From positions 1 to 40,626 of the forward strand of contig RAZB01000012.1 in the NCBI GenBank assembly GCA_003612515.1: a stretch of DNA of 40,626 bases, read 5' to 3'. The notes beneath the pieces are model-generated. The model was not told where the DNA came from. It saw only the letters and a list, made by a program, of their open reading frames with translations, and made no database searches. Positions 30,896 through 39,600 of the stretch are shown here, in pieces (the first letter of the stretch is position 1; every line of letters begins with the position of its first letter). The translations under genes and the position numbers were made by a program. The DNA comes from a bacterium D16-34. GTDB lineage: Bacteria; Actinomycetota; Coriobacteriia; Coriobacteriales; Eggerthellaceae.

Positions 30896-32122
30896 ATGAA
30901 GCAGATTTATTTGGATCACGCATCCACGACCCCAGTTCGACCAGACGTGCTCGACGCAATGATGCCGTATTTCGCCGAGGAGTTTGGCAATCCGTCATCT
31001 ATTTATCCGTTAGGGCAAACTGCATCAGATGCGGTAGCTGAGGCTCGTGCAACGCTGGCAAGCATTCTTGGTGCTTCTGCGCGCGAGGTGTTTTTTACGA
31101 GCGGTGGAACTGAGGCGGACAATTGGGCTATCAAGGGTTTCGCGCATGCAAACGCCAAAAAGGGCAAGCACATCATCACTTCCTCCATTGAGCACCATGC
31201 GGTTTTGCATACCTGCGAAGCGCTTGAGCGCGAAGGGTTCGAGGTAACCTATCTGCCCGTTGACGAGCACGGTATCGTGCATCCTGACACGCTCAAGGAG
31301 GCATTGCGCGAAGACACCATTTTGGTATCTATTATGTTTGCGAACAATGAGATTGGCACGATCGAGCCGATTGCTGAGTTAGCCGCGCTTACCCATGAGT
31401 ATGGAGCGGTGTTTCACACTGATGCGGTTCAAGCATTCGCGCATGAGCCTATTGACGTCAATGAGCTGGGGATTGACATGCTTTCAGCTTCGGCACACAA
31501 GATCTATGGCCCTAAAGGTGTGGGGTTGCTATATGTGCGCAAGGGCATTAAGGTGGCGAATTTGCTGGACGGCGGTCAGCAAGAGCGTGGCAAGCGTGGC
31601 ACCACTGAAAACGTGCCAGGCATTGTTGGTTTCGCGAAGGCAGCTGAGTTGGCTTGGGTCGAGCTAGAACCTGAACATGATCGTCAATTGGCGCTGCGCG
31701 ATCATGCAATTGAGCGCATTCTTGCAGAGATTCCGCATGCAAAACTCAATGGCAGCTGGGAGAGTAGGCTGGCAAATAATGTCAATTTCTCGTTCGAGTT
31801 TATTGAGGGCGAAGGCATGCTTTTGCAGTTAGCTGCGCGTGGTATTTGCGTCTCATCAGGTAGCGCGTGCACATCAGGGTCACTTGACCCGAGTCACGTG
31901 CTCCTTGCCATTGGCCTGCCGCATGAAATCGCACACGGTTCGCTGCGCCTTACTATTGGTCGGTCTACCACGAAAGAAGATGTGGATTTCGCCATCGATT
32001 CACTTGCTACTACGCTTACCAACTTGCGTATGATGAGCCCTTTGTATGAGGACTTTAAGCAGGGCAGCGTTGAGTCGGTAATTGAACAGTTTGCAGCCGA
32101 CGGTTTTCCTTATACCAACTAA
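30896..32122 (+). CDS. iscS: Cysteine desulfurase IscS/NifS
   Basis: This PLP enzyme moves sulfur from cysteine to the scaffold protein for Fe-S cluster assembly. In the 408-residue protein, the PLP Lys is K202 in SASAHKIYGPKGVG, a substrate-side motif is YLDHASTTPV at the start, and the persulfide Cys is C325 in SSGSACTSGSLDPSH, giving the long-loop, group I type. It is the first gene of iscS-iscU, behind the Rrf2-type operator. Confidence 0.94.
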   Translation: MKQIYLDHASTTPVRPDVLDAMMPYFAEEFGNPSSIYPLGQTASDAVAEARATLASILGASAREVFFTSGGTEADNWAIKGFAHANAKKGKHIITSSIEHHAVLHTCEALEREGFEVTYLPVDEHGIVHPDTLKEALREDTILVSIMFANNEIGTIEPIAELAALTHEYGAVFHTDAVQAFAHEPIDVNELGIDMLSASAHKIYGPKGVGLLYVRKGIKVANLLDGGQQERGKRGTTENVPGIVGFAKAAELAWVELEPEHDRQLALRDHAIERILAEIPHAKLNGSWESRLANNVNFSFEFIEGEGMLLQLAARGICVSSGSACTSGSLDPSHVLLAIGLPHEIAHGSLRLTIGRSTTKEDVDFAIDSLATTLTNLRMMSPLYEDFKQGSVESVIEQFAADGFPYTN

Positions 32123-32201
32123 CGAACGAACAACATCATTTGTGTAATAGATAGAACTGATATTTCAAGAAGAACGCTCAAGAAGAAAGCGAGTCTTAAA
32201 A

Positions 32202-32669
32202 ATGGCAATGAATTATTCCGAAAAAGTGATGGATCACTTTACCAACCCGCGCAATGTGGGCGAAATCGAAAACGCAAGCGGTTGTGGCACTGTTGGCAAT
32301 GCAGTGTGTGGCGACATTATGCGCGTGTATCTCGATATTGACGATGACGGCGTTATTCAAGACGCCAAGTTCAAAACGTTTGGCTGCGGCGCGGCTATTG
32401 CCACAAGCTCCATGGCAACGATGCTTGTTAAAGGCAAGACGGTTCAGCAGGCGCTCGAGATTACGAACAAGGCTGTTATGGAGGCACTAGACGGGTTGCC
32501 GCCGGTAAAAGTGCACTGCTCGCTTTTGGCTGAAGAGGCCATTCATGCAGCACTTTGGGATTATGCTGAGAAAAATGGCATTCACATTGAAGGCCTGGAA
32601 AAGCCGGTCTCAGACATTGGCGAACATGATCATGGTCACGACCATGACGAAGACGAAGATGACGAATAA
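32202..32669 (+). CDS. iscU: Fe-S cluster scaffold protein IscU/NifU N-terminal type
   Basis: The protein has 155 residues. Three conserved cluster-ligand cysteines lie in NAVCGD, KTFGCGAAI and VHCSLLAEEAI. MNYSEKVMDHFTNPRNVG is the usual N-terminus. The last 17 residues are a His/Asp/Glu run (EHDHGHDHDEDEDDE), which is not part of the IscU fold and could bind metal. It follows iscS by 79 bp. Confidence 0.93.
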   Translation: MAMNYSEKVMDHFTNPRNVGEIENASGCGTVGNAVCGDIMRVYLDIDDDGVIQDAKFKTFGCGAAIATSSMATMLVKGKTVQQALEITNKAVMEALDGLPPVKVHCSLLAEEAIHAALWDYAEKNGIHIEGLEKPVSDIGEHDHGHDHDEDEDDE

Positions 32670-32705
32670 GCTTTGCCGGCAATAATCATATCTTTTATGA
32701 ACGCC

Positions 32706-33050
32706 TTATTTCCAGAGGCGCTGAGAAGAGGGGTCGTCAAGCAGGCAGAGCTCTAGCAGCAGTTCCAAATCTTCGGTGTGGTCTGCGTTCGGATCGTCAT
32801 ACTTAAGTGTTTTTACCGTGCCGGTTTCAAAGGCAGCTTCGCCATACTCTTTCCAGAGTTCTTGCAGACGTTTGTTGGGGCAAAGTCCGTCAGCTAATTG
32901 AAAGCGAAGGTGATTAAACTTTGCGGGTATGTCGGTGGCGCTCATAAGGAAAGTTTCGCTTGTTGGGGTGCAACGAAAAAATAAGACGCCCATTTCAGGG
33001 TGACGATCACGATAGGCGTCTTTGAGTTGTTTGCGTTTTTCGGTGGTCAC
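32706..33050 (-). CDS. GIY-YIG-like family small protein
   Basis: The protein has 114 residues from a GTG at 33050, chosen because AGGAGGT stands just upstream; the longer ATG frame overlaps the previous gene by about 90 bp. KQLKDAYRDRHPEMGVLFFRC...LSADG-like CPNKRLQELWKEYG resembles the small GIY-YIG-related proteins found in Gram-positive genomes, in which nuclease catalytic residues are largely missing. It ends an operon with the DUF1648 membrane protein and the GntR regulator. The role is unknown. Confidence 0.6.
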   Translation of the reverse strand: MTTEKRKQLKDAYRDRHPEMGVLFFRCTPTSETFLMSATDIPAKFNHLRFQLADGLCPNKRLQELWKEYGEAAFETGTVKTLKYDDPNADHTEDLELLLELCLLDDPSSQRLWK

Positions 33051-33058
33051 GAAACCTC

Positions 33059-34195
33059 CTAGATTAAAACAGTCACAGCTACCAAAAAACCACCAATGAG
33101 AATCAGTAGGCCGGCCAATACTGCCCAGGCAGCAGGGCGTCCCCAATTAAAGGTCCAGCCGACACCAAAACGCTCGGGCAAAAACAAAGCCGAATCATTG
33201 GGATTGAAGTAGAAGATACCCAATTTCCAGAACCGATCGTTGTCGCGCAAGAGTTCTTGGCTGTTCGGATCTGCAGATTCGATTTGAGAAATTAGTCGAC
33301 TGCCATTCTGACCATAAACCAGTGATACCGCTACCGAAGCAACAACAATAATCATAACAAGCGCCAGGCATATGATTGCTGATTGAACTACGGTAATCAC
33401 TCCCACAAAGCTGAGCGCAATTGCAATGCCTACGCCACCGCAGAGCACCCCGCTGACCACTATCAAAACACTTTCGGCATGCACGAACATCCCATAGGCC
33501 CAGGCGCTTTGGGCAGGAGCTGCTGGATCAGTAAACTTCTTGGAGCGCAGCATCGACCAGTGGCTAAAGACAAGAATGGAATCAATAAAAGCAACTGCCA
33601 GTGCAGGAAAGCAAGCCACGAGAGGACTCTTGTAAAAATAACTTGTCACCTGGCCGTTCATGTCAACTTGCCTCGGAATTTCCTGGGGAATATCCCCATA
33701 TCCGGCAAAGCAAATGAACAAGCATATAAGAATGAAGGGGATAAAGATAAAATCCCAGGTAAGTGAAAGCGGCTTGCGAGCCTCTTCAATTCCTACCTGA
33801 GCAAAAGTTCGCGCACTGCTTGTTTCCCACTTGCGGGATTGCTTGAGCTTTTGCACCTTGGCACGGAAATAGAGCATCAGGCTATAGGTGGCAACCATGA
33901 GCACAATAACGCCAATGACCATCACGACAGTAGCTGCCGCAGGGCTACCTATGTGGCTGCAAATTATTGCGAGGACTGCAAACGCGGCAGTAATCCCTAA
34001 GATGATGGTTGTATAACGGCGCTTATATTGTTTAAGCGTCGGATCAGACTGGGCGTTATCAGGGACTGTTACTGCAAAGCATTCTCGCTTTGGCATCAGG
34101 TAAGGAATAAGCGCAGCAATGATTCCTGTCAGGGGTATTATCAAGACAGCAAGGAGTTGAAAGCTCGCAGACAATAATGAGATAGAGGGGTCCAT
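33059..34195 (-). CDS. DUF1648/DUF5808-type membrane protein
   Basis: This 378-residue protein has about nine hydrophobic helices. A short segment after helix 5, AGYGDIPQEIPRQVDMNGQVTSYF, is the DUF1648 signature (dIP.hfd.nG). The segment DRFWKLGIFYFNPNDSALFLPERFGVGWTFNWGRP is typical of DUF5808. Such proteins are usually paired with a YtrA-type GntR regulator, as here, and are thought to act in envelope stress or osmotic responses, but no biochemical function is established. The stop lies 9 bp before the next gene. Confidence 0.82.
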   Translation of the reverse strand: MDPSISLLSASFQLLAVLIIPLTGIIAALIPYLMPKRECFAVTVPDNAQSDPTLKQYKRRYTTIILGITAAFAVLAIICSHIGSPAAATVVMVIGVIVLMVATYSLMLYFRAKVQKLKQSRKWETSSARTFAQVGIEEARKPLSLTWDFIFIPFILICLFICFAGYGDIPQEIPRQVDMNGQVTSYFYKSPLVACFPALAVAFIDSILVFSHWSMLRSKKFTDPAAPAQSAWAYGMFVHAESVLIVVSGVLCGGVGIAIALSFVGVITVVQSAIICLALVMIIVVASVAVSLVYGQNGSRLISQIESADPNSQELLRDNDRFWKLGIFYFNPNDSALFLPERFGVGWTFNWGRPAAWAVLAGLLILIGGFLVAVTVLI

Positions 34196-34267
34196 AAAGG
34201 CTCCTTTCGCAAGGGGTATAGAGGGTTCGTCCTGGATATGATCAAGGCGCAGCGCAAAGCCGGCAGG

Positions 34268-34753
34268 TTATGCCGGAGTTGTACCTGCTGCAAAGCGCGA
34301 TGAAGTGGCTGCTTTTTGGGAGCGAAGCTCGGTTTTTTCTGCCGAGGCTTCAGTGTGCGCTACCACGCCATAGGCGCGTGCTGCTTGAGCGGATGCTATC
34401 TCGAGAAATTCACCACGTGAGCCGCCATTGGCGCGATAGGTCAAAGCCGCCTTGAAAAGCTGCTCTTCCAGTTCAGACTGCGCGCGCTGAACGCGATCTT
34501 GAGGGTTTGCGCTTGAAACATCAGCTATGAAAGCGCCTGCTCGACCTTTCATGCGAATATAGCCTTCGTCACGCAGTAATGCATAGGCTTTATTTACCGT
34601 GTGTAGATTGATACCTAAATCCGTAGCCAGTGTGCGCACTGAGGGTAATTGCATACCCGCAACCAATTCGCCGGTGGCAATGCCTGAGACAATCTGATCG
34701 CGAATTTGCTGATACAGCGGTTCTTTTGCTGCGGCATCGACTTCGAGAAACAT
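34268..34753 (-). CDS. GntR-family regulator, YtrA subfamily
   Basis: This 161-residue protein has a winged HTH (about 10-75; PLYQQIRDQIVSGIATGELVAGM, LPSVRTLATDLGINLHTVNKAYALLRDEGYI) and a short helical dimerisation tail, as in YtrA. It leads the operon with the DUF1648 gene. The ATG has AAGGAGG upstream. A second copy of the ribosome site and first codons exists 68 bp upstream and opens an overlapping frame. Confidence 0.88.
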   Translation of the reverse strand: MFLEVDAAAKEPLYQQIRDQIVSGIATGELVAGMQLPSVRTLATDLGINLHTVNKAYALLRDEGYIRMKGRAGAFIADVSSANPQDRVQRAQSELEEQLFKAALTYRANGGSRGEFLEIASAQAARAYGVVAHTEASAEKTELRSQKAATSSRFAAGTTPA

Positions 34754-34840
34754 CGCAAGCCTCCTTCGGTGACGGGGGACGTGTGACGGGGGACGGGGCT
34801 GATGTCAGCTTCGAGAAACATCGCAAGTCCCCTTCAGTGA
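34741..34840. repeat. Duplicated gntR start region
   Basis: Nineteen bases (34741-34759 and 34809-34827) are identical, and the next 13 differ at three positions. The copy includes the ribosome site, ATG and first codons of gntR, 68 bp upstream. Between the copies lie G-rich repeats (GTGACGGGGGACG twice, 34769 and 34784). Confidence 0.85.
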
Positions 34841-34979
34841 TCTGTTGTTCTTGCTGTTGTTATACTTAGACTATAACAGATATAACAAGACTGTCAAGGG
34901 CTTTGTTATAGGGGACGGTGCTGATGTCGTGCTGAGCCAATGTGTCAGGGGACGGTGCTGATGTCCGTTCCCTGACACA
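34789..34979. repeat. REP-like repeats with GGGGACGGTGCTGATGTC
   Basis: An 18-bp unit occurs at 34789-34806 (one mismatch), 34911-34928 and 34948-34965. The last is in a long imperfect hairpin (34941-34979) with arms TGTGTCAGGGGACGG and CCGTTCCCTGACACA. This looks like the REP/BIME-type intergenic hairpins based on TGTCAGGGGACGG seen in several Gram-positive genomes. Confidence 0.6.
34859..34897 (-). promoter_or_regulatory. gntR promoter and candidate YtrA-type operator
   Basis: On the minus strand TTGACA (34897-34892) and TATAGT (34875-34870) are separated by 16 bp. The -10 lies inside an inverted repeat, GTTATA-N7-TATAAC (34859-34877), with another TATAAC at 34881-34886. This suits autoregulation by the GntR protein. 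Confidence 0.6.
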
Positions 34980-34989
34980 CGAAAACACG

Positions 34990-35015
34990 AACGCCGTCCG
35001 CAGAGGGACGGCGTT
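34990..35015 (-). terminator. Terminator of tRNA-Gly
   Basis: AACGCCGTCC (34990-34999) pairs with GGACGGCGTT (35006-35015) around a 6-nt loop; on the minus strand a T-rich tail follows. It lies 14 bp after the tRNA. Confidence 0.85.
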
Positions 35016-35028
35016 CAACTTGTTTCTA

Positions 35029-35103
35029 TGGAGCGGGCGACGGGACTCGAACCCGCGAATACAAGCTTGGGAAGCTTGGGCCTTACCACTTGGCGACGCC
35101 CGC
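35029..35103 (-). tRNA. tRNA-Gly (anticodon CCC)
   Basis: Minus-strand cloverleaf: acceptor GCGGGCG/CGCCCGC, D-arm in GCCAAGTGGTAAGGC, anticodon stem CAAGC/GCTTG around loop TTCCCAA (anticodon CCC), T-arm GCGGG-TTCGAGT-CCCGT with discriminator T and encoded CCA. A TATAAT box (35120-35115 on the minus strand) lies 12 bp upstream. Confidence 0.95.
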
Positions 35104-35114
35104 AGTGGTCGTCT

Positions 35115-35120
35115 ATTATA
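35115..35120 (-). promoter_or_regulatory. -10 box of tRNA-Gly
   Basis: Read on the minus strand this is TATAAT at the correct distance from the tRNA. The -35 is weak. Confidence 0.5.
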
Positions 35121-35336
35121 CCGCTCTCGCTCACTTTTTCTTAGTCATTTCAGTAAATCATCACGAGCATGCGTCTAGGCGGTAGTTCGATGTGTAAACG
35201 AAGTAAAGGATGTGTGTAACTGATAATAGAAGCATGTTTGGGTGCAGTGTAGAGCTAGTTAGAGGCAAATGTTCCTGTGTTGTGTCTAAACCCGATGATA
35301 TGATTTCAGGACACCTGACGAAGGGGATGTGTTCTT

Positions 35337-35960
35337 ATGAGCCAGATAATGCCACGAGAAAAGCTGGAGAAATATGGTGCCGCACGCTTGAGCGATGTTG
35401 AACTTCTGCGAATTGTAATTGGGAGCGGGAATAAACAAGTTTCTGCAGAAGAGATAGCGAAGAGCATTAAAAAGCTCCTACGCGAAAAGGGTAGCTCAAT
35501 CACGTATCATGACCTATTGAATATCAAGGGGATAGGGCCGGCAAAAGCCTGCGAAATGGTTTCGTTGTTTGAATTAGGCAAAAGATATCTTATGCCTGCC
35601 GACAGACCAATAATCTCGTCAACCAGTGCCGCGGTAGAGCACCTTAAGAACATTCGCGACAAGAAGCAAGAGTATTTTGTGGTTCTTACATTAGATGGCG
35701 CAAGTAGGCTTATCAATAATACGGTCGTGTTTCAAGGGACACTCAATCAGAGCTTAGTGCACCCACGAGAAGTGTTTGCTCAGGCAATAGAAGATAGAGC
35801 AGCAAGCATTATCGTGGCACACAATCATCCCAGCGGTAGTGTAGAGCCATCTACTGAGGATATTGCGATCACGAACAAGCTTAAAGAAGCCGGTGAGCTT
35901 CTGGGCATTGAGGTTATTGATCATATCCTTCTGACGAAAGATGAGCACAAGAGCATCTAA
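35337..35960 (+). CDS. radC: RadC-family JAB-domain protein
   Basis: The protein has 207 residues. The N-terminal part has a UPF0758 helix-hairpin-helix (LSDVELLRIVIGSG; LLNIKGIGPAKACEM), the C-terminal part the JAB/MPN domain with metal motif HNHPSGSVEPSTED. The C-terminus stops at EHKSI, a few residues shorter than usual. Despite the name, RadC is not a proven repair enzyme, and such copies often sit in mobile or defence regions. It precedes a type I restriction locus with its own promoter. Confidence 0.9.
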   Translation: MSQIMPREKLEKYGAARLSDVELLRIVIGSGNKQVSAEEIAKSIKKLLREKGSSITYHDLLNIKGIGPAKACEMVSLFELGKRYLMPADRPIISSTSAAVEHLKNIRDKKQEYFVVLTLDGASRLINNTVVFQGTLNQSLVHPREVFAQAIEDRAASIIVAHNHPSGSVEPSTEDIAITNKLKEAGELLGIEVIDHILLTKDEHKSI

Positions 35961-36016
35961 GAGCTCAGTGGTATATCAAATTTCAGTAATTATTCAAAAT
36001 TACAAATAATGATATA

Positions 36017-36044
36017 TTGACGCATTGTTCTAACGTGCTAAACT
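36017..36044 (+). promoter_or_regulatory. Promoter of the half-hsdS/hsdR genes
   Basis: TTGACG (36017-36022) and TAAACT (36039-36044) are spaced by 16 bp, 42 bp before the ATG at 36086, in an A/T-rich gap after radC. Confidence 0.55.
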
Positions 36045-36085
36045 AGCCCTGTGCTTAAAAAATGTAATTATAGAAAGGCACAGAA

Positions 36086-36661
36086 ATGCTTAGATTGCAT
36101 GACTTGGTCGAACTTGAGAGCGGAACTCCCCAGTTTCGTATCAATGAGTCACCTAATAAAAATGCGCCACGTTATTTCTTCTATGGGCAAACTAACCTTG
36201 AGGACGACTTAATGGGGGTTCATAGCTCTACTGAGACAAGTAAGCAAATCTATACCGAGGATAAGGTAGCCACCTTATGTGCAGGCGATCTTGTTTTCGG
36301 TCTGATCTCAGGTAAGGCTACCATCGTTAATGTGGAACATGACGGATACCTATTTACACAGAACTACGTCCGCCTCAACCCATCGGAAGGCATAGATTCA
36401 AAGTATTTAGCATATCTTCTAAACGAAGATGCTGATATCAGGCGTCAACTTATGGTCGGCCAACAAGGCTCCTTCATTGTGAAATTCACTGTGAAGCAGT
36501 TGTCTGAGCTCAAAATATCATCATTGCCTCCACGGGAGGAGCAAGAGCTCATCGGGGATCTCTACTTCAATGGTCTAAAACTAGAATCATTGAAGAAACA
36601 CCAGGCAGTTTTGGAAACCACACTTCTAAAAGGAAAGATTAAAAAGGCGGTGCGCTCATGA
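36086..36661 (+). CDS. Half-size type I restriction specificity (HsdS-like) protein
   Basis: At 191 residues this has a single target-recognition-like domain (about 1-150), starting LRLHDLVELESGTPQF, and one C-terminal conserved helix (PPREEQELIGDLYFNGLKLESLKKHQAVLETTLLKGKIKK), compared with two of each in a full HsdS of about 400. AAAGG precedes the ATG. Its stop overlaps the hsdR ATG by 4 nt (ATGA), so both are translated from one message. It could dimerise to act as a specificity subunit or be a reservoir of recognition domains. Confidence 0.78.
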   Translation: MLRLHDLVELESGTPQFRINESPNKNAPRYFFYGQTNLEDDLMGVHSSTETSKQIYTEDKVATLCAGDLVFGLISGKATIVNVEHDGYLFTQNYVRLNPSEGIDSKYLAYLLNEDADIRRQLMVGQQGSFIVKFTVKQLSELKISSLPPREEQELIGDLYFNGLKLESLKKHQAVLETTLLKGKIKKAVRS

Positions 36662-39600
36662 ATGAATTGCAATTTGAAAACGAACTTATTGAATATATCT
36701 GCAGCGGAACTATTACGCCTATAGAAGAAGTCACGCCGGCAACCTTTTGGGGGAGCGTGAAAGAACCGGCTTCGCCCTACAGCAAAGAGACGTCTAAAAT
36801 CACAGACTACGCTGTTAAAACTAAGTTATGGAAATACGAACCTGAGATTAAGACCACCGAACAATTGTGGGAGAACTTTAAGCTCATATTAGAGCGCCAT
36901 AATCAGGCAACACTAGATCATCCTTTGAGCGTCACAGAATTTAATCAGGTAAAGCGCATTATTTCTAATTTGCAAACCCCCTATAAAGCTGGGCAATTTC
37001 TCTATGGAATGAATGGTGTTTCTCAAATTGAAATTGATCTCGATGATGGGCGTCACGTTTTCCTTACTGTCTTCGACCAAAAGCAAATTGGAGCAGGCGA
37101 CACTGTCTATCAGGTAGTAAATCAGATTGAGCGTCCCGCCAAAATTACAGGTAAGCAAAACCGTCAATTCGACACGACACTGCTCATAAACGGCCTGCCT
37201 ATTATTCAGATTGAAGAGAAGCGCGACACTCATAATGTCGACGAAGCGCTTAATCAAATGCACCAGTATATAGACGAAGGTCAGTACAGGGACATCTTTT
37301 CTACGCTTCAGATTCTCGTAGCCATGACTCCGGATAACGTTAAGTACATGGCCAACACTACCAGTGAGGCTTTCAATAAAGATTTCGCATTTCATTGGCA
37401 GCGCCGAAGTGACAACAAAATTGTACGGAACTGGAAAGAGTTTGCTGACTCAATGCTTTCTATCCCCATGGCTCATCAGATGTCGACAAACTTCATGATT
37501 CTTGATGGTACAAAGAACAAAGAAGCCCTGAAGGTTATGCGACCTTATCAGGTTTACGCTACTCAGAATGTTCTCAACGGCTTACGTGCGGTTGATTTTG
37601 AATCCAGCCAGAATAGAGTTGGCTATGTTTGGCACACTACGGGGTCGGGTAAAACTATCACTAGCTTCAAAACTGCATGGTTAGCAAGTCGTATGCCCGG
37701 CATAGACAAGGTAGTATTTCTGGTTGACCGTATTGCGCTTACCAAGCAAACAAGCGAGAACTATCGCGCATATGACCCTGATGCAACTGACGAAGATCCC
37801 GGTAGCGTGCAAGATACGGACAATACGAATGATCTAAGTCGAAAGCTCAAGTCAAAAGATAACAACATCATTGTAACCTCTGTGCAAAAGCTCGATAAAC
37901 TCGTAAAGCGTAAGTCTTTCAAAGCACCTGACAAGAACATTGTTTTCATCGTAGACGAAGCTCACAGGTCAACAGGTGGTGACTCGTTCAAAACTATTCA
38001 GCAAGCTTTCAAGCATGCTGCCTGGGTGGGATATACGGGCACGCCAACTTTTGACGATGCTGCACAGACGGTGCCCACAGAAGAAATTTTTGGGGAATTG
38101 CTTCATGCTTACACCATCCGTGAGGCTATTGCTGACAGAAATGTTCTTGGCTTTAAGGTAGATTTCGAAACTACCATTGATGAAGCGTCCATGAAAGAGA
38201 AGTATCTGCCAAGATTTTATAGCAACCAGTATCCAAACTGGACTGAAGAGCAGATTAAAACCAAGATTGATCATATGACCCCAGAAGACATGGACGATAT
38301 GGTGCAAGCCAGTTTTTACGACGATAACGAAGACCACGTCAAACTGGTTGTAGCGGATATTTTCAAAAACTGGCGCAACAGATCAAGCGAAGGCCGCTAC
38401 AATGCGCTGCTTACTACACATGTTGGTGGTGGTAAAGCCAGTACGCCAATGGCTATGAAGTACTATCGGGAATTCTTGCGAGTAAACGCCGAGCGTACGG
38501 CAAGAGGGGAAGAGCCCTTGAATGTGGCTGTTACATTTAGCGCCAATACTTCAAATAACAATACTCAGCTAGAAACCAACAAAGGACTCTTTGAGGCTAT
38601 TAGCACCTACAATAATGAATTCGGTACTCACTTTGGCATGGACGATGTGGCTGGTTATACGCAAGATGTTACCTCTCGTCTTAACAAGACAGCCAGTGAT
38701 GGCAACTTTTTAGATATCGTGATCGTGGTGGATCAGCTGCTGACTGGCTTTGATGCTCCTGAGCTTAATACGCTTTATGTGGATCGCACACTCAAAGGCG
38801 CAAGCTTGATACAAGCTTACTCGCGTACTAATCGCATTGCTGATATGGAAAACAAGCCTTGGGGTCGCATTGTGAACTATCGTTGGCCGGCTCATAACGA
38901 AAAACTTATGAATGAGGCACTTGCGGTTTATGCCAACAAGGAATCGTCGAATTTAACTGAGAAGGAGCAAAAGGTAATCAATGTTGATGAGGGCATTACG
39001 GCACCATCTTTTGAGCAGCAACTTGAAAAAGTTTGCGAAAAAGTTGAGAAGTTACGTGATTTGACCCAGGACTTCGTCGCATTGCCCAAGTCTGAGCGCC
39101 AACAGGAATTCATGTTTGACCTGCTTCGAGAATATAACGCTGGTATTGCCAAATTAAAACAGTATGCGCCTGAAGGAGAGGGCGAAGGTTTCAATTATGA
39201 CAATCCAGACGAACTTCTTGATAGGTTGGGATTAACGCCCGATGAGGAAAAAATGCTTACAACGACTTTGGCCAATGAGTTGAAAGATAAAACTGCCCAA
39301 CGTAAGAAAATTCCTATACAGCAGCTTGAGTTGCGGATGGCTCATGTGAAAGACGTTAGAATTAATTACGACTACCTCACAGAACTCATCGAGACCTTAC
39401 TTAATGAAGTGCACGAAGACAAGCTGGAAGAAGCGAAAAATACCGAAGAAAAGATTCGCCAATTCGCCAATGGTCTTGAAGATCGCAGCTATGCCAAAAG
39501 AATTCTTAAAGCAAGTAGTGCGATTATTCAGGGATTGTTCCCGCCGGCAGGTAGTGGTTTTACCTACCCCGCCAAGTTGGACGATAGCGATTTGGTTATT

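Noticed and set aside
33051-33146. N-terminal extension of the GIY-YIG-like protein
   Set aside because: It would overlap the preceding membrane protein gene by about 90 bp. The GTG at 33050 has an excellent ribosome site.
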